A stretch of 27,725 nt of DNA from JBFEYJ01 sp041563315 (GCA_041563315.1 JBFFNE010000032.1:1-27725), one strand, 5' to 3'. Shown: positions 1-7,214, numbered from the stretch's first letter. Numbers and translations: made by a program. The notes: generated from the letters alone by a model not told the origin.

Positions 1-10
1 CACCCCAACA

Positions 11-27
11 CGCACTTTCAAGGGGCA
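11..27. promoter_or_regulatory. NtrC-like enhancer site 1
   Basis: The 17-bp stretch CGCACTTTCAAGGGGCA resembles the NtrC (NRI) palindrome TGCACC-N5-GGTGCA. The left half keeps GCAC and the right half matches 5 of 6 bases. Its centre is about 130 bp upstream of the start point predicted from the sigma-54 element at 124-139. It lies 31 bp, about three helical turns, from the second site. The role is inferred from sequence and spacing. Confidence 0.45.
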
Positions 28-41
28 AAGAGCTGCCGAGT

Positions 42-58
42 TGAGCATCGTTGGTGCA
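42..58. promoter_or_regulatory. NtrC-like enhancer site 2
   Basis: TGAGCATCGTTGGTGCA has a perfect right half-site (GGTGCA) of the NtrC palindrome and a weak left half (TG plus one further match). It is centred about 99 bp upstream of the predicted sigma-54 start. Its spacing from site 1 resembles the paired high-affinity NtrC sites known upstream of enterobacterial glnA. Confidence 0.45.
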
Positions 59-123
59 ATCACGGCAGCCTCCTGTAACACCATCCTGTACTGAAGCTCC
101 CAACCCCCTCATCTTTACCCAGA

Positions 124-139
124 TGGCACGGCCATTGCT
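124..139 (+). promoter_or_regulatory. Sigma-54 (RpoN) promoter for nasT
   Basis: TGGCACG-N4-TTGCT matches the sigma-54 consensus at every key position, with GG at -24 and GC at -12 and the correct spacing. Transcription should start near 149, giving a leader of about 130 nt before the nasT start at 278. With the two NtrC-like sites upstream, this predicts induction under nitrogen limitation. Confidence 0.8.
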
Positions 140-210
140 GCAACCATAGAAAGGCAACGATTACCTCCCGTGTCGGTACAAAACGTATCACGCGGCAAGC
201 CAAGAGGGCA

Positions 211-255
211 AAAAAAGGCCATGGCCCGATATGAGCGCCGGCAACGGCCTTTTTT
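211..255 (+). terminator. Intrinsic terminator (attenuator) in the nasT leader
   Basis: A perfect 10-bp inverted repeat, AAAAAAGGCC at 211-220 and GGCCTTTTTT at 246-255, encloses a GC-rich 25-nt loop that can fold further. The T-run follows the stem directly. The hairpin lies inside the leader, 22 nt before the nasT start, so reading through it is needed to express nasT. ANTAR proteins work by preventing exactly this kind of termination, so autoregulation is possible. I could not identify the paired AxxGxx hexaloop hairpins expected of an ANTAR target. Confidence 0.65.
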
Positions 256-277
256 CTTACATAGAAACGGGCATAAC

Positions 278-877
278 ATGGCAGCACTGACAGGGCAACA
301 GGGACTGCGAGTTCTACTCATCGACGAGAATCGGGGGAGAGCCGCCCTACTGGAACAGGCCCTGTCTGATGCCGGTTATCAGGTCATCGCCCGAGTGATC
401 ACCAGCGACAATCTCGCTCATCAGGTGAGGCAGCACCAACCAGATGTGATCATCGTCGATCTCGAATCCCCCGACCGTGACACCCTTGAGCACATGCACA
501 GCATCAGCCGCGACCAGCCGCGTCCCATCGTGATGTTCGCCGAGGACCAGGAGCGGGAATCAATCCACAAGGCGATCAAGGCCGGCGTCAGCGCCTACAT
601 CGTCGATGGCCTGAGTGCCAATCGGGTCAAGCCGGTGATGGAGGTAGCGATCGCCCGCTTTCGTGAATACCAGGCGTTGCGCGACGAACTGACCAAAACC
701 AAAATCACGCTGGAAGAGCGCAAGCTCATCGACCGCGCCAAAGGCCTGCTGATGCAGCGCCAGGGGATGGACGAGGAAGGCGCCTATCAAGCGCTGCGAA
801 AGATCGCCATGGACCGCAGCCAGAAGCTGGTGGAAGTCGCGCGCAACGTCATCTCGGTGATGGAACTATTGGAATAG
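278..877 (+). CDS. nasT: NasT-like ANTAR-domain response regulator / transcription antiterminator
   Basis: The 199-residue protein has an N-terminal receiver-type domain (about 10-125) with acidic residues at D16-E17 and the putative phosphoacceptor D61 in the stretch IIVDLESPDRDTL. A linker helix and a C-terminal ANTAR RNA-binding domain (about 138-198, IDRAKGLLMQRQGMDEEGAY) follow. Length, the block RPIVMF and the sequence SAYIVDG resemble NasT of Pseudomonas and Azotobacter, which antiterminates nitrate and nitrite assimilation operons and is held inactive by the nitrate sensor NasS. The ATG at 278 is chosen because an upstream GTG at 170 would place the leader terminator inside the gene. 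No nasS or nas structural gene lies nearby, so this copy is an orphan in the window, and its targets are unknown. Confidence 0.85.
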   Translation: MAALTGQQGLRVLLIDENRGRAALLEQALSDAGYQVIARVITSDNLAHQVRQHQPDVIIVDLESPDRDTLEHMHSISRDQPRPIVMFAEDQERESIHKAIKAGVSAYIVDGLSANRVKPVMEVAIARFREYQALRDELTKTKITLEERKLIDRAKGLLMQRQGMDEEGAYQALRKIAMDRSQKLVEVARNVISVMELLE

Positions 878-890
878 CACAGGGGACTAG

Positions 891-1135
891 CCGCTTGTAG
901 GGTACTGGACAGGAAGAGCACTGCGAGAAGACAAGCGTGGCGCTATTCCAGGCAACCTGCCACCGGTGCTCGAACGGCTGCAGATTAACTCGCGCTATTG
1001 GCTCTACAGGGCACAGCACTTCGAGAGCCGATTCAAGGGACTAGTCGGAACCCCCTTTACACTCAAAGCTACCGGCGAGTCACTGGGCTATAAACACACC
1101 CCCAATCTTGCGGCATGTCGTGAACTGCTGACCTG
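891..1135 (+). pseudogene. C-terminal remnant of a Y1-type (REP-associated/IS200-like) transposase
   Basis: An open frame with no plausible start runs from the stop codon at 888-890 to the stop at 1133-1135. It encodes about 80 residues including YWTGRALREDKRGAIPG, PPVLERLQI and HFESRFKGLVG. The order 'W-x-GR-x-(I/L)R-x-(D/G)KRG-x-IP, PP(I/V)LERL' is typical, from memory, of the C-terminal tail of the larger REP-associated Y1 transposases. The catalytic HUH and Tyr part is absent, so it is dead. It begins only 13 bp after nasT, which suggests the normal downstream neighbour of nasT was lost to insertion and deletion. The family assignment is from recognition and needs a profile search. Confidence 0.5.
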
Positions 1136-1464
1136 AAATATTTCACTCCATCGCTTACACCATCAGGGCATGCCTGAGTAATACTTCTGACCCAATGATG
1201 GCAATAGTCTAATTGCAACAATAAAATCGCCTTTCTTCGCTCAAATCCGAGTCGATTCATTGCTGGCACTCCACATCCTTCCACTCAAAACAGAATATCT
1301 CATGTAAACATTTAGGGTGGGTGTCTTGTTTGATCTGTTTGGTCTTTTGGCCGAGAACTCAGCGAGCGGGCCTATTACCGACAAGATGTTTTTTCATTTT
1401 ATTATTCGTATTGGCAAGGCCTCCCTGCCCTGCCCTGCCCCTTATACATGACATGCGGCTCAAC
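1136..1464. other. Noncoding stretch between transposase remnant and NTF2-like gene
   Basis: No supportable gene is seen. The sequence is lower in GC than its surroundings and contains a short run of CCCTG units near 1427-1440. No convincing intrinsic terminator was found for either flanking gene. Confidence 0.5.
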
Positions 1465-1830
1465 TTAATGCAGGGTTTCATCCCATGCCTGCACCTCGGT
1501 TTCACGAACGATCATGCCATCTTCCAGTTCCAGGGTAATGTTTCCAAATACCCGCGTTCCATCCGGATACCGGCAATCCTCGCTAAATGAAAGACCACGT
1601 TTACCGACCACTTCATCAACGACCTGGTGTCTCATCTCCCGGCCATAGACATCACGCAGGTAACTGCCAATAGCCTGCTTGCCGTGTAACTCCAGCGGCC
1701 GACTAGGCGGGTGATCTCGATCAATAACACGCACCTCCGCATTCTCCGCATAGAGGCTGAGCATACCGTCCACATCACAACTTTCGATGGCAAAATGGAG
1801 TGTGTTATAGATTTCTGATGAGCTTTTCAT
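1465..1830 (-). CDS. SnoaL/NTF2-like protein (nuclear transport factor 2 fold)
   Basis: The 121-residue protein starts MKSSSEIYNTLHFAIESCDVDG and has the alternating helix and sheet pattern of the SnoaL-like NTF2 superfamily: an N-terminal helix, 'LSLYAENAEVRV', then 'LHGKQAIGSYLRDVY' and a C-terminal run of beta strands. Such proteins are small steroid-isomerase-like pockets, and many act as hydrolases, isomerases or plain binding proteins. No substrate can be predicted. The start at 1830 has a strong ribosome site (GGAGG seven bases upstream). The frame stays open to 2016, but that extension lacks a ribosome site and family-like sequence. It stands alone, with AT-rich DNA upstream. Confidence 0.75.
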   Translation of the reverse strand: MKSSSEIYNTLHFAIESCDVDGMLSLYAENAEVRVIDRDHPPSRPLELHGKQAIGSYLRDVYGREMRHQVVDEVVGKRGLSFSEDCRYPDGTRVFGNITLELEDGMIVRETEVQAWDETLH

Positions 1831-2127
1831 CGTGACCTCCTTCGCGTAAAACGCGCAGTTTGTCGGATTGACAAAGACCCCAGGTTCCTCCAGGGACACC
1901 CCGGTTATGGCACATCTCCCGTCAAAACAATAAATCACTACGGGAATTGTGATTGTGTCCCCGTAGTTGGAAGCAGCATAGGAGACGACCCGGCAGACGA
2001 CCATCGAGCCCCTCACAGTTTATTGATTTAATAATATAGTCTAGTACATCTATTTTTCTATACGTATTAATCCGCTTTACGCCTTCGAAACATTTGTCTT
2101 CGAGGGTGAATGTCTACTGACAGCCAC

Positions 2128-2382
2128 TCACTGCTTCTTTGCCACCACCCTGCCCTCGTCATTGATATAGACCCGGTAGCGGTTGCCGTCCTTACACATG
2201 GCAATATTATCGTTCTCGCCGAGGCGGGTGACCTGGATCACCTGGCCGCAAGGTAAGCCCAACAATGCGATCACCGAGGTCAGATCCTTACGCAGCTCGG
2301 CATCGTCCTGGGCAAGTGATGGACTGGCCAGCAAGAGCATCGTCACGAGGATCGGAAACCATTTTTTCATTTGTTTTCCCAT
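2128..2382 (-). CDS. Small secreted protein of unknown function
   Basis: The 84-residue protein has a clear Sec signal peptide (MGKQMKKWFPILVTMLLLA, cleavage probably after the SLA at about residue 25) and a mature part of about 60 residues. The mature part holds two cysteines, in GLPCGQV and IAMCKDG, that could form one disulfide. The end, 'NRYRVYINDEGRVVAKKQ', reads as two beta strands. The ATG at 2382 is preceded by AAGGAG at good spacing; an alternative ATG lies at 2370. The gene follows the lipoprotein gene by only 22 bp and is very likely co-transcribed with it. I do not recognise the family. Confidence 0.7.
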   Translation of the reverse strand: MGKQMKKWFPILVTMLLLASPSLAQDDAELRKDLTSVIALLGLPCGQVIQVTRLGENDNIAMCKDGNRYRVYINDEGRVVAKKQ

Positions 2383-2404
2383 ACAGCTTCTCCTTAACTC
2401 AGGA

Positions 2405-3190
2405 TTAATAGGATGCGAATTTTTCCGGGTCTGACAGAACCTCCCAAATCGCTTCACGTGAGTCCAGGATATCACGCGCCAGCGGCGGATCACTGTCCTG
2501 CAGGAGTGCCAGCACTTTCATCATCAGCATTTCATAAGGTTGCCTTAGCTGATCAAGGGTATTGCCGGAATGCCCCTGGTAATAGGCCTGGAATTTGTCC
2601 AGCAGATCATCTACCTGGTTTTTCAATGCCAGCTTGGTAAAGACGCCAATGGCACGGGTCTCGCGAAGGCGTTGCTCCAACAAGTCCAGATCCAGTGGTG
2701 GCGTTGTCGGCATTTCAGTCTGCTTTTCGACCTGTTTTTCTACTGGCTTGTCTGCCTGCTTTTCGAACGGTGCTTCGGGCTGCCCCTCAACCTGCTGTTC
2801 TTCCTTCGCACCCAATTGCTCAGGGGATGTATCGGTTGCCGCTTTCGCTTCAACTTGAGGAGCTACAGCGGCCGGCTCCGGCTCAGTCTCAGAAATGTCC
2901 TGCGTAGTCTTCAACAAGGAAGTAGGCCATCCCTCTTGCGGTGCCGACGGCTTAGCTGCAATCCGACTCTCCTCACTCTCAGGTGAACGCCCAAATTCCC
3001 CCGACGGGGGGGCTTGCACAGACATGGAAGGCGTCTTTGCAGCGGCCTTGCTCTCTGTCTCGTCAGGTTCGGGGTGCGGTTGCGAAAGGCAGCTGCAACC
3101 CGCTGTCAGAAAGAGGCCGGCAAGCCCGATGACAAGCGCCATCCACCTCATGGTGCCTATGCAAAATGTTGTGTCGGAATCGCCGCCCAT
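2405..3190 (-). CDS. Lipoprotein with Pro/Glu/Lys-rich linker and helical C-terminal domain
   Basis: The 261-residue protein has a lipoprotein signal peptide ending in LTAGC, so Cys32 would be lipidated. Next comes a long low-complexity linker (about 36-165) rich in Pro, Glu, Ala and Lys with KP/QVEK-type repeats, and then a charged helical domain (about 168-258). This suggests a domain held away from the membrane on a flexible tether. Two starts are possible. The ATG at 3190 has a strong GGGAGG site four bases upstream, while the ATG at 3151 gives a textbook 18-residue signal peptide but a poor ribosome site. I chose 3190 on the ribosome site. The small secreted protein gene follows 22 bp downstream. 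Function is unknown. Confidence 0.7.
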   Translation of the reverse strand: MGGDSDTTFCIGTMRWMALVIGLAGLFLTAGCSCLSQPHPEPDETESKAAAKTPSMSVQAPPSGEFGRSPESEESRIAAKPSAPQEGWPTSLLKTTQDISETEPEPAAVAPQVEAKAATDTSPEQLGAKEEQQVEGQPEAPFEKQADKPVEKQVEKQTEMPTTPPLDLDLLEQRLRETRAIGVFTKLALKNQVDDLLDKFQAYYQGHSGNTLDQLRQPYEMLMMKVLALLQDSDPPLARDILDSREAIWEVLSDPEKFASY

Positions 3191-3482
3191 AGACCCTCCC
3201 CTTCGGTTGTCCAGGTGAAAGCGGCATACGGTATGGCCTTTTAACCAGCCCCCACTTCTCCATCGCTAAAGAATAGGTTCTCCAGAGATTTACTCAATGA
3301 TAATTGAGAGGATCCGCCGTGATTCAGTAGATCCAGGATCCATCATCTCAATAAAGCACTTGTCCTGGGGGGGGGAAAGGGACGCAACACAGATCAACGG
3401 GCTAACCCATAAGACGATTCATCTCAACAGGGCAATAAAAAACGAAGTGTAACCACTCTGTGTGTTTTAATATTTAAATATT
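3191..3482. other. Noncoding DNA upstream of the lipoprotein operon
   Basis: No gene is seen. The stretch includes a short perfect inverted repeat (CTCAAT at 3293-3298 and ATTGAG at 3303-3308) and a run of nine or so Gs near 3367-3375. The promoter of the lipoprotein operon should lie here, but no clear -35/-10 pair could be picked. Confidence 0.4.
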
Positions 3483-3517
3483 GAAACACAGGGACAGATC
3501 TTGCGCTTTGACTTTCC
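3483..3517 (+). repeat. 35-bp direct repeat, left copy
   Basis: It begins with one GAAACACA unit and continues through GACAGATCTTGCGC to TTTCC. It matches 3621-3655 at about 30 of 35 positions without gaps. The two copies bracket the tandem array. Similar 'AGATCTTGC' sequences occur near Y1 transposase relics in gammaproteobacteria, but I cannot show that link here. Confidence 0.8.
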
Positions 3518-3620
3518 AGAAACACACAGAAACACACAGAAACACACAGAAACACAGAAACACAGAAACACAGAAACACAGAAACACAGAAACACAGAAA
3601 CACAGAAACACAGAAACACA
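3518..3620 (+). repeat. Microsatellite: 3 x 10-bp GAAACACACA then 9 x 8-bp GAAACACA
   Basis: Read directly: three 10-bp units (3519-3548) followed by nine uninterrupted 8-bp units (3549-3620), with a tenth forming the start of the right direct repeat. The change from 10-bp to 8-bp units is a loss of one CA step. The array is open in several frames on both strands, but none has a ribosome site or any non-repeat sequence, so it is not a gene. Slipped-strand variation in copy number is expected. Confidence 0.95.
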
Positions 3621-3655
3621 GAAACACATGGTCAGGTCTTGCGTTTTGCCTTTCC
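3621..3655 (+). repeat. 35-bp direct repeat, right copy
   Basis: It has the same orientation as 3483-3517 and also starts with GAAACACA, followed by TGGTCAGGTCTTGCG and ending TTTCC. The five differences are single substitutions with no gap, so the two copies come from an older duplication or from two element ends. Confidence 0.8.
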
Positions 3656-3758
3656 GTATTCTTTAGTCCTTTGTACAACCGGTCTCAGTTTTCAACTTTG
3701 GTAGCTGTAATTCGACGTGGACGGCGAATTGAGGGCAGCAAACGGGAATCCTTTGTAC

Positions 3759-3923
3759 CAGGAGGCTGTCGGATTCAGGATGAATTGGCTTCGGAAGTGG
3801 GAGAGCGGTCCAAATGTCTCCGCTTTTTCGTTGCGTAGAATAACTATGCGTCTAAAATCGGAAAATTTGTACTCATTCTCCCACTGCCTTGCTTCAATCA
3901 CCCTAAACCCGACAGACTCCTGG
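3759..3923. mobile_element. MITE-like non-autonomous element (165 bp, extended inverted repeat)
   Basis: The ends are inverted repeats: CCAGGAGGCTGTCGG at the left, and the complement of the right end reads CCAGGAGTCTGTCGG. Similarity continues inward through GTGGGAG (3797-3803) and CTCCCAC (3878-3884) to a central hairpin (GCGTAG at 3833-3838, CTATGC at 3844-3849). The whole element can fold as one long imperfect hairpin and encodes nothing. It is AT-richer than its flanks. The right end lies 8 bp from the stop codon of the papain-like gene, so it may also end that transcript. No target-site duplication is obvious. Confidence 0.8.
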
Positions 3924-3931
3924 CCCCGCTA

Positions 3932-5944
3932 TTAATGCGGCGCGCTGGCCTGTAGAGGATCTACGGGCAGCCGGTCGGCGCCCCAGCTTTGGTAGATAAG
4001 GCCTTTGACTCTTTCTAATGCCTCGGCGCTCACCTGGGCTAACTCGCCACTTTCCAGTGGGTCGTAGTGGAAAATATACAGCCGGGAGGCGAGTTGTTCG
4101 AAGGGCAGGGATGCCTCGCCAAAACGTTCGCCATTGCCCCAGGTGCTGACTTCCACGCCATTGCCCCAGTTCTGTCCGCTGTCGTTATTGGGATTATAGA
4201 AATAAACCCGCATCTCCTCTTTAGGGTCCAGCGTTACCCGCAGGATGGTTATGGCGTGCCAGCCCACAAACCGCGCCGCGCTGTCAGTAACGGCAATGCC
4301 GGCGGGCTGGGGGTGAATCAGGGGTTGGTTACCGTTGAAGTAGGGGTGGTAGCTGGCGTAAAAGTGGCGCAGAAAATCTTCCAGCTGGTCCAGCTTCCCG
4401 GTTTCCACATCCACATTGATGCGGAAGCCCCGGCCCGACCACCAGCCGTGAAACTCCGGGTTGACCCAGCGGTGCGGATCGCCTTCACGGCCGATGCAGC
4501 GCCGTCCCATTTCTGCATAGATACGATCCAGGTGAGGCACGACCAGGAGTGAGACCGGGTCCAGATCCAGAGGTAGCTCCGTGGCAACCCCCGAAGCACT
4601 TTCCCGCGAGGAAATCGGCTGGCCCTCGAAATGAATAATGATTTCGTCGTCCCGGGCGGCCCAGACCACCATTTGCAGCAGATAGTCCGGATCGTTGTAG
4701 GCCCACATGGACAGGGCCCGAGCCGACTGGCAGGTGGGATTATTCCCCTGACCAACGCCCAGGGGTTGCCCCAACATACAGAGCACGCCTTGCATCAACC
4801 AGACTCGGGGCGAGAGTTCGGGGCCAAAGGCCAGGCTCAGGCGCTGTTGGCAGTAAGGCGAAATGGGCAATGCCAGTTGGCGCCAGAGCGCCGGTGCCGC
4901 AGGCGGTTGATACAAAATCCCCTTTTCCAGAAGCAATGCCAGGCCATAAATGGCCTGCGCCGTCTGGGGATATACGGTTTCGTCGATCATTGCGTGCACC
5001 AGCTCGCCGTAGCAGAGCAGGCAATCGCGGCCCGTGCTGGACAGCCCCAGGGCCTCGGAAAGCAGGTAGTCGCTCTGCTCCAGAAGGTAGCGCAGCAGCA
5101 CGGCGTGATAGGGTGAAACCAGGCCGGTATCGTGCATGGCCCGCGCGAAACCGGTGGCCTCGTACTGTAGCGCACCGGCGTCCATGCTGTTTAGCCGCTC
5201 GCGGTAAACCTCGACGCCGGGATCTTCGCGGCATGCCTGAGTGGTGCCGTAGAGGCTGCTGATTAGCCGGTCCGCGCCCTGGCCACTGATGCCCAGATCG
5301 ATATCCGGGTTGGCCTGACAGATGGCAATCTGGGTAATCATCTGCTTGACGCTGTCCACCTGTATGGGCCGTTGTTGCAGTATGCGCCAGATCTCCTCAA
5401 TCAGTTCATCGATCACATGTTCGTAGCCGATACGCTCGGCCAGGTGATCAAACAAGTATCGCGGCAGTAGCGCCAGCTTACCCTGCTGTTCCCGTTCGGC
5501 TTCACTGGGGGCGCCGAACAGCAACTCCAGATTGATGGCCACTACCTGGGTTAAATAATGATGAGCCTGCTCCGATGACATGCTGGAGTGAACGTAATCG
5601 CCCAGCGCAATGGCGAGCAGGCGCAGCTCACTCAAGGCCTCCACCACCACCGTGTCGGCATCCGGGCTTTTTAGCGAGTGGCTGGCCAGACTGGGAATCA
5701 AGGTCTGGGGCTCGGCCCAGTCCGAGCCCAGAAACACCCCGGCTTCCTCGAACTGCCTGGCCCGGGCTTCCACCCGGGCGCAGCCGCCTTCCTGCAGCAT
5801 CAGTCGCCGTGCCGTGTCGAAAACCCGGCGAATGCGGGTAGCCTTGGCAAAGTCGCTGACTTCGGCCAGGGCCCGTAGCGCCGCGTCGAGCTTTTCCGAC
5901 AAGCTGTCCAGCCTGGCAGTATCGTGTGCCTCAGAATCAGTCAA
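3932..5944 (-). CDS. Uncharacterised 670-residue protein with a putative papain-like cysteine peptidase/amidase domain
   Basis: Residues 1-390 are mostly helical with no family I recognise. Residues about 395-592 carry a papain-like signature: Q399 and C405 in GQGNNPTCQSA (papain also has Gln and Cys six residues apart), H563 in GWHAI, and an Asn/Asp-rich strand YNPNNDSGQ (584-589) that could supply the third residue. No signal peptide or membrane segment is visible, so it should be cytoplasmic. The start at 5944 follows the ATP-grasp stop by 28 bp on the same strand, which makes a two-gene operon. The pairing suggests one enzyme makes an amide or peptide bond and the other cuts, transfers or edits it. 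The fold call is inferred from motif order alone; a structural role without catalysis is possible. Confidence 0.6.
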   Translation of the reverse strand: MTDSEAHDTARLDSLSEKLDAALRALAEVSDFAKATRIRRVFDTARRLMLQEGGCARVEARARQFEEAGVFLGSDWAEPQTLIPSLASHSLKSPDADTVVVEALSELRLLAIALGDYVHSSMSSEQAHHYLTQVVAINLELLFGAPSEAEREQQGKLALLPRYLFDHLAERIGYEHVIDELIEEIWRILQQRPIQVDSVKQMITQIAICQANPDIDLGISGQGADRLISSLYGTTQACREDPGVEVYRERLNSMDAGALQYEATGFARAMHDTGLVSPYHAVLLRYLLEQSDYLLSEALGLSSTGRDCLLCYGELVHAMIDETVYPQTAQAIYGLALLLEKGILYQPPAAPALWRQLALPISPYCQQRLSLAFGPELSPRVWLMQGVLCMLGQPLGVGQGNNPTCQSARALSMWAYNDPDYLLQMVVWAARDDEIIIHFEGQPISSRESASGVATELPLDLDPVSLLVVPHLDRIYAEMGRRCIGREGDPHRWVNPEFHGWWSGRGFRINVDVETGKLDQLEDFLRHFYASYHPYFNGNQPLIHPQPAGIAVTDSAARFVGWHAITILRVTLDPKEEMRVYFYNPNNDSGQNWGNGVEVSTWGNGERFGEASLPFEQLASRLYIFHYDPLESGELAQVSAEALERVKGLIYQSWGADRLPVDPLQASAPH

Positions 5945-5972
5945 GCTGCCTCCTTATAATCGTAGAGACAGA

Positions 5973-7214
5973 TTATACATAGAAATCGAGGTCTTCCTGA
6001 TGTTTTAACAAGTCTCTCATGACGACGGGATCGGGGCCGAAAAAGTAGAGCAGCCCCCAGTGTGTGCCAAAAGCGGTGCGCTTGGTCACGGTTTCTTCCA
6101 GTGGCGCGGTCAACTCGTGAGACTCGAAATACTCGTGCTCTTCGGTTTCCTCGGGTATCTCCAGTCGGCTGACCACCCGGCGTCGCGGATAGACCCCGAA
6201 ACAGCCGGCCACGCCCTTGGCGTCCACCACCTCTTTGGGGAAAAAGCTGGTGATTTCCTCTTCGGTGGTTTTGGGGTCGAAGGAGAGGATTAAACCCTGA
6301 TAGGCATTGAAGCCGTAGGCACGCTCGAGCAGTTCGAATACTTTGAAGCCGGGCGGGCGATAGGCGACTTCGCCAAAGTACATTTCGCCGTCGTTAGTGA
6401 CAAAATATTCCGGGTGAACAAAGCCGAATTCGATATCGAAGGTCTTGATCAGCTTTTCAATCTGGGTGGTGATTTGAGGTCGGTATTTTTCCAGCTGGGG
6501 GGTGGCGGGCACAAACACCGAATATCCCAGGGTCACATACTCGGAAATGTTCAAAAAGAGGATCTTGCCTTTGTGAATCCAGGCCTCCACCGCAAACTCC
6601 CAACCGTCCAGGTGGGACTCCATGAGCACGGGGAATTCCTCATCGGGAATACTATCTACCTCGTCAGGCGTGCGAATCACCCTGTGCCCCAGACAACCGG
6701 CCTTGTCGAAGGCCTTAAGGTGAATGGGGTCATTGGGGTCACCGTCCAGCTTGAGCAGGGTCTGGTTAACCCGTTTCAGGAAACGCACCACATCCTCTTT
6801 ATCATGGGCCTCCTCGAAAATACCCACACGGATACCACCCAGCTGGGCACGTCGCTTCATCAGCGCCTTGTCGCGCAGCAACATGGCCTGACCGAACAGG
6901 CGAGGGTTGTCTAACAAGACCGAGTTTATGGCACCGGCCCACTCCACCGTTTCCTCGAACAGCGGGATGGACACGTCCACGCCCATTTCCTTCAGGGTTT
7001 GGGCAATTTCCATAGAGCGGTCGTTGAGTCGCTCGAAGTTCCAGGGCACGTAGGGAATCTGGTGTTCTACGCAGTATTCTTCAGCCCATTCGGGAGCCAC
7101 CACCACATAGCGCCGGTCAAATCGATCGGCGGCTTCAATCGCGTTGATGCTCCAGCCCAGAAGTGCCACATAACCTTTTTTTGGATTAAAATTTTCTTTT
7201 CGATTTTTGCTCAT
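5973..7214 (-). CDS. ATP-grasp domain carboxylate-amine ligase-type enzyme
   Basis: The 413-residue protein has an N-terminal nucleotide-fold subdomain (about 12-110). A central ATP-grasp fold follows: RDKALMKRRAQLGG (114-127) is the usual lead-in, then the lysine strand near LLKLDGD (153-159), the MESHLDGWEFAVEAWI block (198-213), and the metal-binding strand EYFVTNDGEMYFGEVAYRPPG (269-289) with its acidic residues and Arg. Enzymes of this type activate a carboxylate as acyl phosphate and join it to an amine. The acceptor cannot be told. A region of about 80 residues after the core is not recognised. ATG at 7214 is preceded by AAGGAAG. It is the first gene of the operon with the papain-like gene. 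No cyanophycin, glutathione or D-Ala ligase signature was seen. Confidence 0.8.
   Translation of the reverse strand: MSKNRKENFNPKKGYVALLGWSINAIEAADRFDRRYVVVAPEWAEEYCVEHQIPYVPWNFERLNDRSMEIAQTLKEMGVDVSIPLFEETVEWAGAINSVLLDNPRLFGQAMLLRDKALMKRRAQLGGIRVGIFEEAHDKEDVVRFLKRVNQTLLKLDGDPNDPIHLKAFDKAGCLGHRVIRTPDEVDSIPDEEFPVLMESHLDGWEFAVEAWIHKGKILFLNISEYVTLGYSVFVPATPQLEKYRPQITTQIEKLIKTFDIEFGFVHPEYFVTNDGEMYFGEVAYRPPGFKVFELLERAYGFNAYQGLILSFDPKTTEEEITSFFPKEVVDAKGVAGCFGVYPRRRVVSRLEIPEETEEHEYFESHELTAPLEETVTKRTAFGTHWGLLYFFGPDPVVMRDLLKHQEDLDFYV

Noticed and set aside
149..256. ANTAR double-hairpin target in the nasT leader
   Set aside because: AxxGxx strings occur, but none sits in the loop of a convincing stem pair, so only the terminator is reported.
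170..277. Longer nasT with a GTG start at 170
   Set aside because: The extra 36 residues overlap the leader terminator and are not NasT-like; the ATG at 278 fits the family length.
3483..3655. Possible CRISPR array
   Set aside because: Units are 8-10 bp and contiguous, without unique spacers or cas genes.
3424..3704. Open frames on both strands across the octamer array
   Set aside because: They translate only to repeats (KHRNTETQ on plus, FLCFCVSV on minus), with no ribosome site or family, as expected for a repeat lacking stops.
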